A DNA stretch of 54,683 nt from Alphaproteobacteria bacterium (GTDB lineage Bacteria; Pseudomonadota; Alphaproteobacteria; Rhizobiales; Xanthobacteraceae), in the NCBI GenBank assembly GCA_005884685.1, contig VBAH01000043.1, positions 1-54,683 on the forward strand, written 5' to 3'. The position numbers were made by a program, and so were the translations under genes. Positions 16,114 through 24,539 of the stretch are shown here, piece after piece. Each line of letters opens with the position of its first letter. Within the stretch, counting starts at the first letter, position 1. The notes beneath the pieces were generated by a model. That model had not been told where the DNA came from. It worked only from the letters and a program-made list of their open reading frames with translations, and made no database searches.

Positions 16114-17082
16114 ATGGACCGACGAACATTCCTCGCCGGCACCACGGCGGCCGCTCTCTCGACACCATCGTTCGCCCAGGAATACCCCTCGCGCCCCGTC
16201 ACGCTGGTCAATCCGTTTCCGCCGGGCGGCGCGGTCGATGTTGTCGGCCGGCCGTTCGCGGCGGCGCTGGAGCCGCTGCTCAAGCAGCCGGTGGTGGTCG
16301 AAACCAAGTCCGGTGCGGCGGGCGCCGTGGGCGCGCAATTTGCCGCGAGCGCCCGGCCGGACGGCTACACCTTGCTCGCGCACCTGCCGTCGATTTCCGG
16401 ATTTGCCGCGGTGGACGCGTTGTTCGGGCGCACGCCGAAATTCACCCGCGCGGATTTCATACCCGTCGCGCGGCTGACCGAAGGCCCGATGGTGCTGGTG
16501 GTCAACGACCAGCAGCCTTACAAGACGCTGAAGGAATTCGTCGACGACGCCAAGGCCAATCCCAACAAGCTGATCTTCTCCTCGTCGGGCCTTTACGGGG
16601 CATTGCATTTGCCTGCCGCGCTGCTGATCAAGGCGGCGGGCATTCAATTGCGCCATCTGCCGACCGCCGGCGGCGGGCCCGCGCTCACTGCGGTGCTGGG
16701 CAACAACGCGCAGGCGCTGGTGTCCTCGATCGCCGCCGCGAATGCGCAGATCAAGGCCGGAAAGCTGCGCGCGCTCGCCTGCTTCTCAGCCTCGCGCGCC
16801 GCCGCGGCGCCGGATGTCCCGACCCTGAAGGAGCTTGGCTACGACGTCGAGTTCTCGATCTGGGTCGGCCTGTTCGCGCCGAAGGGCACGCCCGATGCGG
16901 TGATCGCGCGGCTGCGCGCGGAAAGCAAGAAGGTGGCCGACACCGAGCAGTTCAAGTCGGCGATCGCCAATATCGGCGATGTCGTCGCCTATCTGGATCA
17001 GCCGGAGTTCAAGGCATTCTGGGATGCCGACGCAAAGCGCGTCGAGGCGGCCGTGCAATCGATCGGCAGGGTGGAGGGCTGA
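16114..17082 (+). CDS. Tripartite tricarboxylate transporter binding protein TctC (copy 1)
   Basis: This periplasmic Bug/TctC-family protein has 322 residues. It opens with a twin-arginine-like signal (MDRRTFLAGTTAAAL) cleaved near SFAQ, then the family block PVTLVNPFPPGGAVDVVGRP and QPVVVETKSGAAGAVGA. The ATG at 16114 has CGGAGGA eight bases upstream. The next gene, one base after its stop, is a close paralogue. These proteins bind carboxylic acids and other small organic ligands for a TctAB membrane unit, which is encoded immediately downstream. Confidence 0.93.
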   Translation: MDRRTFLAGTTAAALSTPSFAQEYPSRPVTLVNPFPPGGAVDVVGRPFAAALEPLLKQPVVVETKSGAAGAVGAQFAASARPDGYTLLAHLPSISGFAAVDALFGRTPKFTRADFIPVARLTEGPMVLVVNDQQPYKTLKEFVDDAKANPNKLIFSSSGLYGALHLPAALLIKAAGIQLRHLPTAGGGPALTAVLGNNAQALVSSIAAANAQIKAGKLRALACFSASRAAAAPDVPTLKELGYDVEFSIWVGLFAPKGTPDAVIARLRAESKKVADTEQFKSAIANIGDVVAYLDQPEFKAFWDADAKRVEAAVQSIGRVEG

Positions 17083-17083
17083 G

Positions 17084-18058
17084 ATGGACCGGCGTCAATT
17101 CGTCATCGGCAGCGCGGCTGCGGCGTTGTGGTCGCATGAAGCCGCCGCGCAGGAGGCGTTTCCCTCGCGTGCCATCACGATCCTCAACGCATTCCCGCCC
17201 GGCGGCGCGAACGATCTCGTGACGCGGCCGATCGCGACCGTGCTTGAGCCGATCCTGAAGCAGCCGGTGGTGGTCGAAACCAAGGCGGGCGCCGCAGGCT
17301 CGGTCGGCGCGCAGGTCGCCGCCAACGCCAAGCCCGACGGTTACACGCTGCTCTCGCACAACAACGGACTGGCCGGCTACGCGGAGGTCGACAAGCTGTT
17401 CGCGCGGCAGCCGAAAACCACGCGCGCGGATTTCATCCCGCTCGCGCGGCTCTCCGCCGACCCCGTGCTGCTGCTGGTGAACGATCAGCAGCCCTGGAAG
17501 ACGCTGGAGGAATTCATCGCCGATGCGAAGAAACAGCCGGACAAGATCATCTACAGTTCCGGCGGGTTCTACGGCGCGAGTCATCTTCCGGTCGCGATGA
17601 TCGAGCACGCGGCCGGCATCAAGGGAATGCGGCATCTGCCGACCGCGGGCGGCGGACCGGCGATCACCGCGGTGCTCGGCAACAACGCACAGATGACCAC
17701 GCAGACGGTGCAGGCGAGCCTGTCGCACATCAAGGCCGGCAAGCTGCGCGCGCTTGCCTCCTATGGGGCCACGCGCTCCAAGGCGCTGCCCGACGTTCCG
17801 ACCATGAAGGAGAAAGGCTTCGACCTCGAGTACTATCTCTGGGTCGGCCTGTTCGCTCCGAAGGGCACGCCGGCGGCGATCGTCTCAACGCTCACGTCAG
17901 CCATCGACAAGGCCGGCGCAAGCCCGCAGTTCACCACCGCGATGGCCAACATCGGGCTCGAGCCGAGCTATCAGTCGGCTGCGGATTTCACGAAATTCTG
18001 GGACGAGGACTCACGCCGCGCCGAAGAGACGATCCGCCAGATCGGGAAGGTGGGATGA
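17084..18058 (+). CDS. Tripartite tricarboxylate transporter binding protein TctC (copy 2)
   Basis: This second TctC-family binding protein has 324 residues and shares long identical blocks with copy 1 (LKQPVVVETK, RADFIP, LVNDQQP, HLPTAGGGPA, VGLFAPKGTP). The signal is MDRRQFVIGSAAAAL with likely cleavage after AAAQ. Its start is one base beyond the preceding stop, and its stop overlaps the tctB start by four bases. Two binding proteins feeding one TctBA unit may widen the ligand range. The duplication parallels that of the two iron-type binding proteins earlier in the window. Confidence 0.93.
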   Translation: MDRRQFVIGSAAAALWSHEAAAQEAFPSRAITILNAFPPGGANDLVTRPIATVLEPILKQPVVVETKAGAAGSVGAQVAANAKPDGYTLLSHNNGLAGYAEVDKLFARQPKTTRADFIPLARLSADPVLLLVNDQQPWKTLEEFIADAKKQPDKIIYSSGGFYGASHLPVAMIEHAAGIKGMRHLPTAGGGPAITAVLGNNAQMTTQTVQASLSHIKAGKLRALASYGATRSKALPDVPTMKEKGFDLEYYLWVGLFAPKGTPAAIVSTLTSAIDKAGASPQFTTAMANIGLEPSYQSAADFTKFWDEDSRRAEETIRQIGKVG

Positions 18059-18522
18059 GGTCGCATTTTTCTTTCGGCTCTCTACGTTCCGATCATATCG
18101 CGGGCGCGTTCTTCATCGTTTTCGGCATCATCGTGTTCGCGCTCTCCGGCGATCTGCCGTTCGGCAGCCTGTCGTCGCCGGGCGCGGGCATGATGCCAAA
18201 GCTGTTGCTCGTGCTGATGATCGTGTTCGGCATCGCCCTGCTGTTCGGCGCCGCCGCGAGCCAGCCGTTCGCCGGGATCGAATGGAGCGACGGCAGCCAC
18301 GCCTTGATGGTCGTGGTGATCGCCGGCATCGCAATCACGCTCTACCAGACACTCGGCTTCATCCTGACGATGACGCTGCTCGTCTTCACGCTGCTGATCG
18401 TGGTCGAGCGCAAGCCGGTACTCAACGCGGCGGCCTATTCGATCGGCCTGACGATGATCGCCTGGTGGGTGTTCGGCAAGGCGCTCAAGTCTCCGCTTGA
18501 GACCGGAATTCTGGGCTTCTAG
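18055..18522 (+). CDS. tctB: Tripartite tricarboxylate transporter small membrane subunit TctB
   Basis: This inner-membrane protein of 155 residues has four hydrophobic segments (starting near residues 15, 50, 85 and 105-140). SSPGAGMMPKLLLVLMIVFG in the first half is the typical TctB phrase after the first helix. It overlaps the upstream TctC by four bases (ATGA) and is followed after 75 bases by the large subunit. The assignment rests on family resemblance and operon position. Confidence 0.9.
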   Translation: MRSHFSFGSLRSDHIAGAFFIVFGIIVFALSGDLPFGSLSSPGAGMMPKLLLVLMIVFGIALLFGAAASQPFAGIEWSDGSHALMVVVIAGIAITLYQTLGFILTMTLLVFTLLIVVERKPVLNAAAYSIGLTMIAWWVFGKALKSPLETGILGF

Positions 18523-18533
18523 GAGCGACGCCA

Positions 18534-18556
18534 GGAAAAGTGGGTACCGGTTTTCC
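18534..18556. repeat. Short rhizobial-type palindrome GGAAAA...TTTTCC (family H)
   Basis: The sequence GGAAAAGTGGGTACCGGTTT, closing with TCC, is an imperfect palindrome with GGAAAA/TTTTCC arms around GTACC. Motifs of this form recur between genes in many Rhizobiales genomes, as far as I recall. It lies in the 75-base gap between tctB and tctA, and the tctA ribosome-binding site is downstream of it. Confidence 0.6.
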
Positions 18557-18597
18557 GCGAGTCTTAGTCAAGAGCTGCATCGCGACAAAGGATTAGA

Positions 18598-20118
18598 ATG
18601 GGTGTCACCCTCGACTCACTCTGGCTCGGCTTTTCTGTGGCGCTGCAGCCTGCGGTTCTCTGGTACGCATTCCTCGGCTGCCTGGTCGGCACGCTGGTCG
18701 GCGTGCTGCCCGGCATCGGGCCGCTCGCCGGCATCTCGATCCTGCTGCCGATCACCTTCGGACTGAACGCCACCAACGCCATCGTGATGCTCGCCGGCAT
18801 CTATTACGGCTCGCAGTACGGCGGCTCGACCACCTCGATCCTGCTGCGCATCCCGGGCGAAGCCTCATCGGTGATGACCTGCATCGACGGCAACGCGATG
18901 GCGCGCAAGGGCCGCGCCGGCGCGGCGCTGTGCATTGCGGCGGTCGGCTCCTGGATCGCCGGCACCTTCGGCGTGATCGTGCTGACCTTGGTCGCGCCGC
19001 CGCTCGCCACCATCGCGCTGAAGTTCGGCCCGCCCGAATACACCGCGCTGCTCGTGCTCGGCCTCGTGTTCCTCGCCTACATGTCGACCACGTCGCTCTC
19101 GCGCACCCTGCTGATGGCGGCGTTCGGGCTGCTGCTCGGGACCATCGGGATCGATCCGCTGAGCGGTCACTTCCGCTACTCGTTCGACATTCCCGAGCTC
19201 GGCGACGGCATCGGCATCGTGCCGGTTGCGGTCGGACTGTTCGGGCTCGGTGAAATCCTGGCGACTCCGAGCCACCAGGTGACCGGCGAGGTGATCCGCC
19301 CGAAGTTGCGCGAGCTGTGGCCGAACCGGCAGGAGTGGCGCGATTCCGGCTGGCCGATCGCGCGCGGCACCGTGCTCGGCTTCCTCATCGGCATCATTCC
19401 GGGCTCGGCACACATCATTTCGAGTTTCCTCTCCTACGCGGTGGAAAAGAAGATCTCGAAGCACCCGGAGGAATTCGGCCAGGGCGCTGTCGCCGGCGTC
19501 GCGGGCCCGGAATCGGCCAACAACGCGGCCTCGACCGGCGCCTTCGTGCCGATGCTTGCGCTCGGCATCCCGACCGGGCCGGTCACGGCCGTGCTGATGG
19601 CGGCGCTGATGATCCACGGCGTGCCGCCCGGGCCGAGCCTGGTGAACGATCACCCGGAAGTATTCTGGGGCTTCGTCGCCTCGATGTATGTCGGCAACGT
19701 GATGCTGCTCGCGCTCAACCTGCCGCTGGTCGGCATTTTCGTGCATCTCCTGCGCATTCCCTACGCCTACCTCTATCCGCTCATCATCATGTTCTGCGTG
19801 ATCGGCGTGTACGAGGTCGCCCACTCGATCGTCGATGTGTGGATCATGCTGATCATGGGGGTGGTCGGCTATGCGCTGAAGAAGTTCAGCTTCGACCCGG
19901 CGCCGCTGGTGCTCGGGCTGGTGATCGCGCCGATCTTCGAGATGAGCCTGCGCCAGTCGCTCATCATGTCGGACGGCAACTGGCTGATCTTCCTGCAGCG
20001 CCCGATCGCTTTCGTGCTGATGATCGTCTGCGCCGGGTTGCTGGCGATGTCGGCCTTCTCCGCCTTCATGGCGCGGCGCGACTGGCGCGCGCAGATGGCG
20101 GAGGAAGTGAAGGAGTAA
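18598..20118 (+). CDS. tctA: Tripartite tricarboxylate transporter large permease TctA
   Basis: This inner-membrane permease of 506 residues has about eleven or twelve hydrophobic segments. The diagnostic TctA motifs are present: GVLPGIGPLAGISILLPITF near residue 38, YYGSQYGGSTTSILLRIPGE near 68, and the repeat-like GVAGPESANNAASTGAFVPM near 300. AAAGGA lies six bases before the start. With TctB and the two TctC proteins it forms a complete secondary, ion-driven importer. A family B palindrome begins nine bases after the stop and could end the transcript. Confidence 0.95.
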   Translation: MGVTLDSLWLGFSVALQPAVLWYAFLGCLVGTLVGVLPGIGPLAGISILLPITFGLNATNAIVMLAGIYYGSQYGGSTTSILLRIPGEASSVMTCIDGNAMARKGRAGAALCIAAVGSWIAGTFGVIVLTLVAPPLATIALKFGPPEYTALLVLGLVFLAYMSTTSLSRTLLMAAFGLLLGTIGIDPLSGHFRYSFDIPELGDGIGIVPVAVGLFGLGEILATPSHQVTGEVIRPKLRELWPNRQEWRDSGWPIARGTVLGFLIGIIPGSAHIISSFLSYAVEKKISKHPEEFGQGAVAGVAGPESANNAASTGAFVPMLALGIPTGPVTAVLMAALMIHGVPPGPSLVNDHPEVFWGFVASMYVGNVMLLALNLPLVGIFVHLLRIPYAYLYPLIIMFCVIGVYEVAHSIVDVWIMLIMGVVGYALKKFSFDPAPLVLGLVIAPIFEMSLRQSLIMSDGNWLIFLQRPIAFVLMIVCAGLLAMSAFSAFMARRDWRAQMAEEVKE

Positions 20119-20126
20119 TATTCCTT

Positions 20127-20216
20127 CGTCATGGCCAGGCTTGTCCCGGCCATCCCGATAGAAGTCGCATTATGCCCTCCTAAGCGAGATGCCCGGGTCA
20201 AGCCCGGGCATGACGG
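20127..20216. repeat. Palindromic repeat, family B, between convergent genes
   Basis: The left arm CGTCATGGCCAGGCTTGTCC pairs with a right arm GGTCAAGCCCGGGCATGACG. It occupies almost the whole gap between the convergent tctA and CoA-transferase beta genes, where it may act as a bidirectional terminator. It matches the copy at 6394-6482. Confidence 0.88.
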
Positions 20217-20220
20217 AGTG

Positions 20221-20970
20221 CTATTGTGAAGTCTGCGCGACCTTCACCCCAAACACCCTTGCGGCGAACTGCGGATAGACCTCTGCCAACTGCGGCGCGA
20301 TCGTCTCACGCATCAGCCGCAGCGTCTCCGCACTGGGCGCTTCGGTGACCGGCACCTTCTCCGGCCGGTCGAAATCGAACCCCGTGTTCTCGATCACCTC
20401 GTCCACCGTATGCCCCGGATGCACGCTCGCGAGCGTGAAGCGCTTGGCGGCCCGGTCGAAGGCGAACAGGCAGCGGTTGGTGACGAGTGCGACGGGGCCG
20501 CCCGGCCGGTGCACGTTGTCGGCATTGCCGCCGGGCGCCGAGATGAAGCTCACTTGTCGCACCAGCGTGCGGCGCGAATGCTCGACGCGGAACAGGATCA
20601 CTTTCGGCACGACGTAATAGAGATAGCCCGACCCGAACGAGCCGGGAAACCGCACGTTCGGTTGCGCGTAGTCGCCGATCGAGACCAGATTGATGTTGCC
20701 TGCGCCGTCGATCTCGCCGCCCGAGAGGAAGAACACATCGACGCGGCCCTGCCCGGCGCAGTCGAACAGTTCGCGCCCGCCGTCGGTGAAGAACATGTGG
20801 CGCCGGCTGCCGAGCAGCGACACGTAGGGCATGCCGCCGCCACGCTCGCGCAACGTGAGCGCGGCGAGCGCCGGGATCGGCGAGGCATTGCCGACCGCCA
20901 CGTGGCGCACGTCGCCGATCAGCCGCATGATTGTATCGGCGAGCAGTTCTTCGGGAGCAAAGCCGGTCAC
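20221..20970 (-). CDS. CoA-transferase family I, beta subunit
   Basis: This subunit has 249 residues and resembles the beta chains of glutaconate/ring-cleavage CoA-transferases and hydrolases (GctB/IpdB group). Seen features are HVAVGNASPIPALAALTL, GGEIDGAGNINLVSIGDY and RQVSFISAPGGNADNVHRP, the last a typical segment of this branch. It is read from a GTG whose first bases overlap the alpha-subunit stop (GTGA, positions 20967-20970), so no separate ATG is needed. Such enzymes move CoA between carboxylic acids or hydrolyse ring-derived CoA esters. The substrate is unknown. Confidence 0.85.
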   Translation of the reverse strand: MTGFAPEELLADTIMRLIGDVRHVAVGNASPIPALAALTLRERGGGMPYVSLLGSRRHMFFTDGGRELFDCAGQGRVDVFFLSGGEIDGAGNINLVSIGDYAQPNVRFPGSFGSGYLYYVVPKVILFRVEHSRRTLVRQVSFISAPGGNADNVHRPGGPVALVTNRCLFAFDRAAKRFTLASVHPGHTVDEVIENTGFDFDRPEKVPVTEAPSAETLRLMRETIAPQLAEVYPQFAARVFGVKVAQTSQ

Positions 20971-21785
20971 GCGGCGCGCTTCACATGGACATACTGGTCG
21001 AGATACCGCGCAAAGCCTTCCGCGGTCGCGGCGGCCTTCGCGTAGTCGGCGAGATGCGCGCCGTCGGCCGGATAATGGTCGAGCAATTGCAGCGGCCAGG
21101 CGCCGCGCGGCGCCACCGCGACCGTCTCGATGTAGAAGCCCGGCACCGTGCCGGCCGAGAGCGCCGGATCGTCCATCAGGTTGCCGTCGTAGAGCTTCTC
21201 CACGGTCGCGATCGTGCGCGCTGACGCGTGCGCCATGGTCAAAAGCTCGCGGTCGCGCCCGATGAACACGTTGCCGGCGCGGTCCGCCATGGCGGCATGG
21301 AACAGCGCGACGTCCGGCTTGATCGCGGGGAGCAGCACGATCGGATCGTCGTTGCCGAACGGATTGTCGATGACGCGCCAGTCGGGGCGGTGCGTCAGGA
21401 TGTCGGAGCCGATCAGGCCGCGCAGCGGCATGAACGGCACGCCTTTCTCGGCCGCCTGCACCTGCGCGTAGAGCGCCGGGCAGGTGGCGTCTTTCATCTG
21501 GATGGTCTTGCCGAGAATCGCCGCGGTGAAGCGTGGCGCCGGGCCGAACTCGCCGAGGCTGACCGCCGAGGTCTCCAGTGTTTCGACGCAGCCCGCCCCG
21601 ATCAGCATGTCGCCCTGCAAGGTCGAGGTCGGCAGGGCGACCAGATGCAGGCGCTTCACCGAGCGCCTTATCAGCGCGCGCGTCGCCTCCATCGGCACGC
21701 CGGAGGATTCGCGCGGCACGATCACCATCGCGCCGTCCGGGATGGCGGCGACGGCTTCGTCGATGTTGGGAGCGAATTGCGACAT
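20967..21785 (-). CDS. CoA-transferase family I, alpha subunit
   Basis: This subunit has 272 residues and belongs to the same family as the adjoining beta chain. Segments such as GAMVIVPRESSGVPMEATRA, IGAGCVETLETSAVSLGEFG and HAAMADRAGNVFIGRDREL match the GctA/IpdA type. I chose the ATG at 21785 because AGGGAGAG lies just upstream; an earlier ATG five codons further out would place that ribosome-binding site inside the gene. The beta subunit follows with a four-base overlap. A TctC-family gene lies upstream in the same direction beyond a palindrome and may supply the acid to be activated. Confidence 0.85.
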   Translation of the reverse strand: MSQFAPNIDEAVAAIPDGAMVIVPRESSGVPMEATRALIRRSVKRLHLVALPTSTLQGDMLIGAGCVETLETSAVSLGEFGPAPRFTAAILGKTIQMKDATCPALYAQVQAAEKGVPFMPLRGLIGSDILTHRPDWRVIDNPFGNDDPIVLLPAIKPDVALFHAAMADRAGNVFIGRDRELLTMAHASARTIATVEKLYDGNLMDDPALSAGTVPGFYIETVAVAPRGAWPLQLLDHYPADGAHLADYAKAAATAEGFARYLDQYVHVKRAA

Positions 21786-21795
21786 TGCTCTCCCT

Positions 21796-21942
21796 GTCAT
21801 CCCGGCCGAGCCTCAAGCGCGTTTACGCGCGTCTGCGACGCGCGATGGCGAGAGCCGGGATCCACGAAACGCAGGTGCATCATATCAGAACTCTGTGATG
21901 CATGGGTCCCGGATAGCCGCCTGCGGCGGCTTCCGGGATGAC
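21796..21942. repeat. Palindromic repeat, family A, long variant
   Basis: The outer arms GTCATCCCGGCCGAGC and the terminal CCGCCTGCGGCGGCTTCCGG plus GATGAC pair as in the copy at 48796-48909. The left arm carries an extra segment rich in CGCG (GCGCGTTTACGCGCGTCTGC), so this copy is expanded. It separates the TctC gene from the CoA-transferase genes. Confidence 0.87.
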
Positions 21943-21951
21943 GACCGGACG

Positions 21952-22923
21952 TTACATCTCCCCTTTGATGTCGTTCTCCTTCACCACCGGGCCCCAGAGC
22001 TTTCCTTGCGCGGTGGAAAACTTGCGCAGCTCCTCCGGCGTGGACAGCACCAGCGTCATCTGCTGGCTTTCGGTCAGCGCCTTGGTGACGCGTTCCTCGC
22101 GGATCGAGGCGGTGAGCTCCTTGTGAAAGCGCTCGACGGTCGGCTGCGGCGTGCCGGCCGGCGCGAACACGCCCCACCAGGTGTAGGCGGTGAGATCGGG
22201 CACGGTCTCGATGACGGTCGGCACGTCCGTCAGCGCAGGCACGCGCTTCTCGCCGGTCTGCACGATCGGGCGAAGTTTGCCGCTGCCGAGTTGCGGCGTC
22301 ACCAGCGCGACGCTGCCGATGATAAAGTCGACATGGCCGCCGAGCGCGTCATTCATGGCCGGTCCGCCGCCGCGATAGGGCACGTGGGTGAGCTTGATGC
22401 CGGTCTTCTTCTGCAGCAGCACCATGAACAGGTGCCCGACCGAGCCGGAACCAACCGACGCATAGGAAAGCCCGTCCGGCTTGGCTTTCGCGGCCGCGAG
22501 CACATCGGCGAGCGATTTGAATTCGTGCTTCGTGTTGACCGCCAGCAGATACGGCGCGGTCGCGACCAGCATCACCGGATCGAGGTCCTTCTCGGTGTCG
22601 TACTGCAGGTTCATCAGATAGGGATTGACCGAGTGGGTATCGAAGACGATGAGCCACGTGTTGCCGTCGGGCGGCGACTTGGCGAACACGGCCGTGCCGG
22701 CCGCACCCGAGGCGCCCGCCTTGTTCTCGATGATGATGTTGACGCCGAGCCGCTGTTGCAGCCCGGTCTGCACCAGCCGCGCGAGCGCGTCGGTCGAGCC
22801 GCCGGGCGGAAACGGCACGACGAGACGGATCGGGCCGTTCGGCCAGCCTTGCGCGTGCGCCGAAGGGGCGACCAATGGCGCGGCGGCAGCGCCGAGCAGA
22901 GTCCGTCTCGTCAGCCCGGTCAC
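21952..22923 (-). CDS. TctC/Bug-family binding protein, without adjacent TctAB
   Basis: This periplasmic binding protein has 323 residues. From a GTG start at 22923 it opens with a twin-arginine signal (LTRRTLLGAAAAP) and cleavage near AHAQ. CAGGGAGTG lies upstream at the right distance, so I prefer this start to longer forms. Family blocks include PIRLVVPFPPGGSTDALARL, IIIENKAGASGAAGT and HVPYRGGGPAMNDALGGHVD. It differs markedly from the two TctC copies at 16114-18058 and has no TctAB beside it. It is followed on the same strand by the CoA-transferase pair, so it may bind the acid they use, or act as a sensor. Confidence 0.92.
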   Translation of the reverse strand: MTGLTRRTLLGAAAAPLVAPSAHAQGWPNGPIRLVVPFPPGGSTDALARLVQTGLQQRLGVNIIIENKAGASGAAGTAVFAKSPPDGNTWLIVFDTHSVNPYLMNLQYDTEKDLDPVMLVATAPYLLAVNTKHEFKSLADVLAAAKAKPDGLSYASVGSGSVGHLFMVLLQKKTGIKLTHVPYRGGGPAMNDALGGHVDFIIGSVALVTPQLGSGKLRPIVQTGEKRVPALTDVPTVIETVPDLTAYTWWGVFAPAGTPQPTVERFHKELTASIREERVTKALTESQQMTLVLSTPEELRKFSTAQGKLWGPVVKENDIKGEM

Positions 22924-22994
22924 GCGCCCACTCCCTGTTGCTTCTTCAAAGGCTAGCCTACCATTCGGCCGCCGCAAAGTGTGATGGAGGGCTC

Positions 22995-23978
22995 ATGACC
23001 GTCGTCGACGTGCACACCCATATGCTCACGCTCGACTGGATCGCACTGCTGCAGCAGCACGGGGGCGTCTACGACGTAAAGCCCACGCGCGCCGGGCAGA
23101 ACTCGATCTGGAAGGACGGCGCGCCGTTCATGACCTTGATGCCGGGCATGTGGGACTACGAGGAGCGCATCGCGGCGATGGACAGGGCGAAGGTCGATGT
23201 CGCGATCGTCTCGCTGACCTGCCCGAACTGTTTCTTCGGCGACCGTGCGGTGAGCCTGAAAGCTGCGAAAATCGTCAACGACTCGATGGCCGAACAGGCG
23301 CGCGCGCGGCCCGACCGCATCGGCTGGCTTGCCTCGATCCCGTGGCAATATCCGGACGACGCCAAAGCGGAACTTGCCCGCTGCGTGAAGGCGGGCGCGG
23401 TCGGCGTGATGCAGCTTGCCAACGAGGCGGGCGCGGAACTGACGGATGAGACGTTCGCGCCGGTCTGGGCCGAGATCGACCGGCTCGGCCTGCCGGTACT
23501 GATTCATCCCGGCACACCGCCCGGCATGAAGGACATGCACCTCGGTGAGTTCGGCCTGGTGCCGCCGATCGGCTTCATGATCGACACCACGCTCGCGTTT
23601 TCGCGGATGATCTTTTCCGGCTTCCTCGACAAATATCCGAACGTGAAGCTGATCGCCGCGCACGGCGGCGCCACACTGCCGTATCTCGCGGGCCGGCTCG
23701 ACCGCTGCCACGAGATGATCCCGGCCTGCTCCTCGGTCATCAAGGACAAGCCGAGCGAGTATTTGAAGCGCATCTGGTACGACACCGTGGTGTACGACCA
23801 GGGTGCGCTCGAGATGTGCATCGCGGTCGCGGGCTCGGCCGACCGCGTGCTCTACGGCTCGGACTACCCGCACAACATCGGCGACATGGAAGGGTGCCTC
23901 GCGCGGGTCGATGCACTGCCGGCCGCCCAGGCGAAGCGGGTGCGGGGAGGGGCGGCAAGGGATTTGTTCGGGCTGTAG
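22995..23978 (+). CDS. Amidohydrolase-2 (ACMSD-like) family protein A
   Basis: This metal-dependent TIM-barrel enzyme of 327 residues resembles the ACMSD/gamma-resorcylate decarboxylase group. The HxH pair is in VDVHTHML (His7, His9). Later ligand candidates are LIHPGTPP (near 173), AAHGGATLPYLAGRLDR (near 223) and the Asp of YGSDYPHNIGD (near 293). The ATG at 22995 follows GGAGGG. It is divergent from the TctC gene. Family members decarboxylate or hydrolyse aromatic-derived acids; the nearby carboxymuconolactone-decarboxylase-like gene makes an aromatic-catabolism role plausible. Confidence 0.88.
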   Translation: MTVVDVHTHMLTLDWIALLQQHGGVYDVKPTRAGQNSIWKDGAPFMTLMPGMWDYEERIAAMDRAKVDVAIVSLTCPNCFFGDRAVSLKAAKIVNDSMAEQARARPDRIGWLASIPWQYPDDAKAELARCVKAGAVGVMQLANEAGAELTDETFAPVWAEIDRLGLPVLIHPGTPPGMKDMHLGEFGLVPPIGFMIDTTLAFSRMIFSGFLDKYPNVKLIAAHGGATLPYLAGRLDRCHEMIPACSSVIKDKPSEYLKRIWYDTVVYDQGALEMCIAVAGSADRVLYGSDYPHNIGDMEGCLARVDALPAAQAKRVRGGAARDLFGL

Positions 23979-23997
23979 CCACGCCACGCGCTCCTCT

Positions 23998-24133
23998 TTC
24001 CCCTCTCCCGCTTGCGGGAGAGGGTGGACGCGAACGAAGTGAGCGGCCGGGAGAGGGCCTTAGAGCAAAAGCCCTCTCCCGCCTCACTCGCTACGCTCGC
24101 TCGGCACCCTCTCCCGCAAGCGGGAGAGGGGAA
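23998..24133. repeat. Palindromic repeat, family E
   Basis: Arms contain CCCCTCTCCCGCTTGCGGGA and, at the other end, CTCCCGCAAGCGGGAGAGGG. Each is also a perfect local hairpin. The middle carries CGAACGAAGTGAGCGGCCGG. It fills the gap between the convergent genes ending at 23978 and 24141 and could terminate both. Confidence 0.9.
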
Positions 24134-24140
24134 GAAAGAG

Positions 24141-24524
24141 TTACCCCTTCTCCATCTCCGCCAGCACCTCCTTGGCGATGCGCACCGAGTCGAGCATCGC
24201 GGGCGCGCCCGCATAGAGGCCGACGTGCAGGAAAATCTCGCGGATCTCTTCCCGCGTCACACCGTTGTTGATCGCGCCGCGCACGTGGCCGCGCAGCTCG
24301 TGATGGCGATTGAGGATCGCCAGCATCGCGAGATTGAGCATGCTGCGCGTCTTGCGCGAGAGGCCCTCGCGCCCCCACACCGCGCCCCAGCCATGTTCGG
24401 TGATGAAGTCCTGGATCGGCTTGCCGATGTCGTCCTGGTTGGCGGCGAGCGCGCGGTCCACATAGGCTCTGCCCATCACGGCGCGGCGCAGCTCCATCCC
24501 CTTGTCGTACAGCTTCTGATCCAC
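24141..24524 (-). CDS. Carboxymuconolactone decarboxylase family protein
   Basis: This is a small all-helical protein of 127 residues of the CMD/PcaC class. The family core is visible as LNLAMLAILNRHHELRGHVR followed by NNGVTREEIREIFLHVGLYA. There is no CxxC, so it is not an AhpD-type peroxidase. It starts at GTG 24524, with AAGGAGAA six bases upstream. It directly follows an amidohydrolase gene with 15 bases between them. In aromatic catabolism PcaC decarboxylates 4-carboxymuconolactone, but many family members have other substrates and no other pca genes are seen here. Confidence 0.87.
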   Translation of the reverse strand: MDQKLYDKGMELRRAVMGRAYVDRALAANQDDIGKPIQDFITEHGWGAVWGREGLSRKTRSMLNLAMLAILNRHHELRGHVRGAINNGVTREEIREIFLHVGLYAGAPAMLDSVRIAKEVLAEMEKG

Positions 24525-24539
24525 GGCGTTCTCCTTGTG

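Noticed and set aside
14380-16656. A single 758-residue minus-strand reading frame spanning both permeases
   Set aside because: Only the last 260 residues match a permease; the rest is a shadow of the first permease and the TctC gene in the wrong frame.
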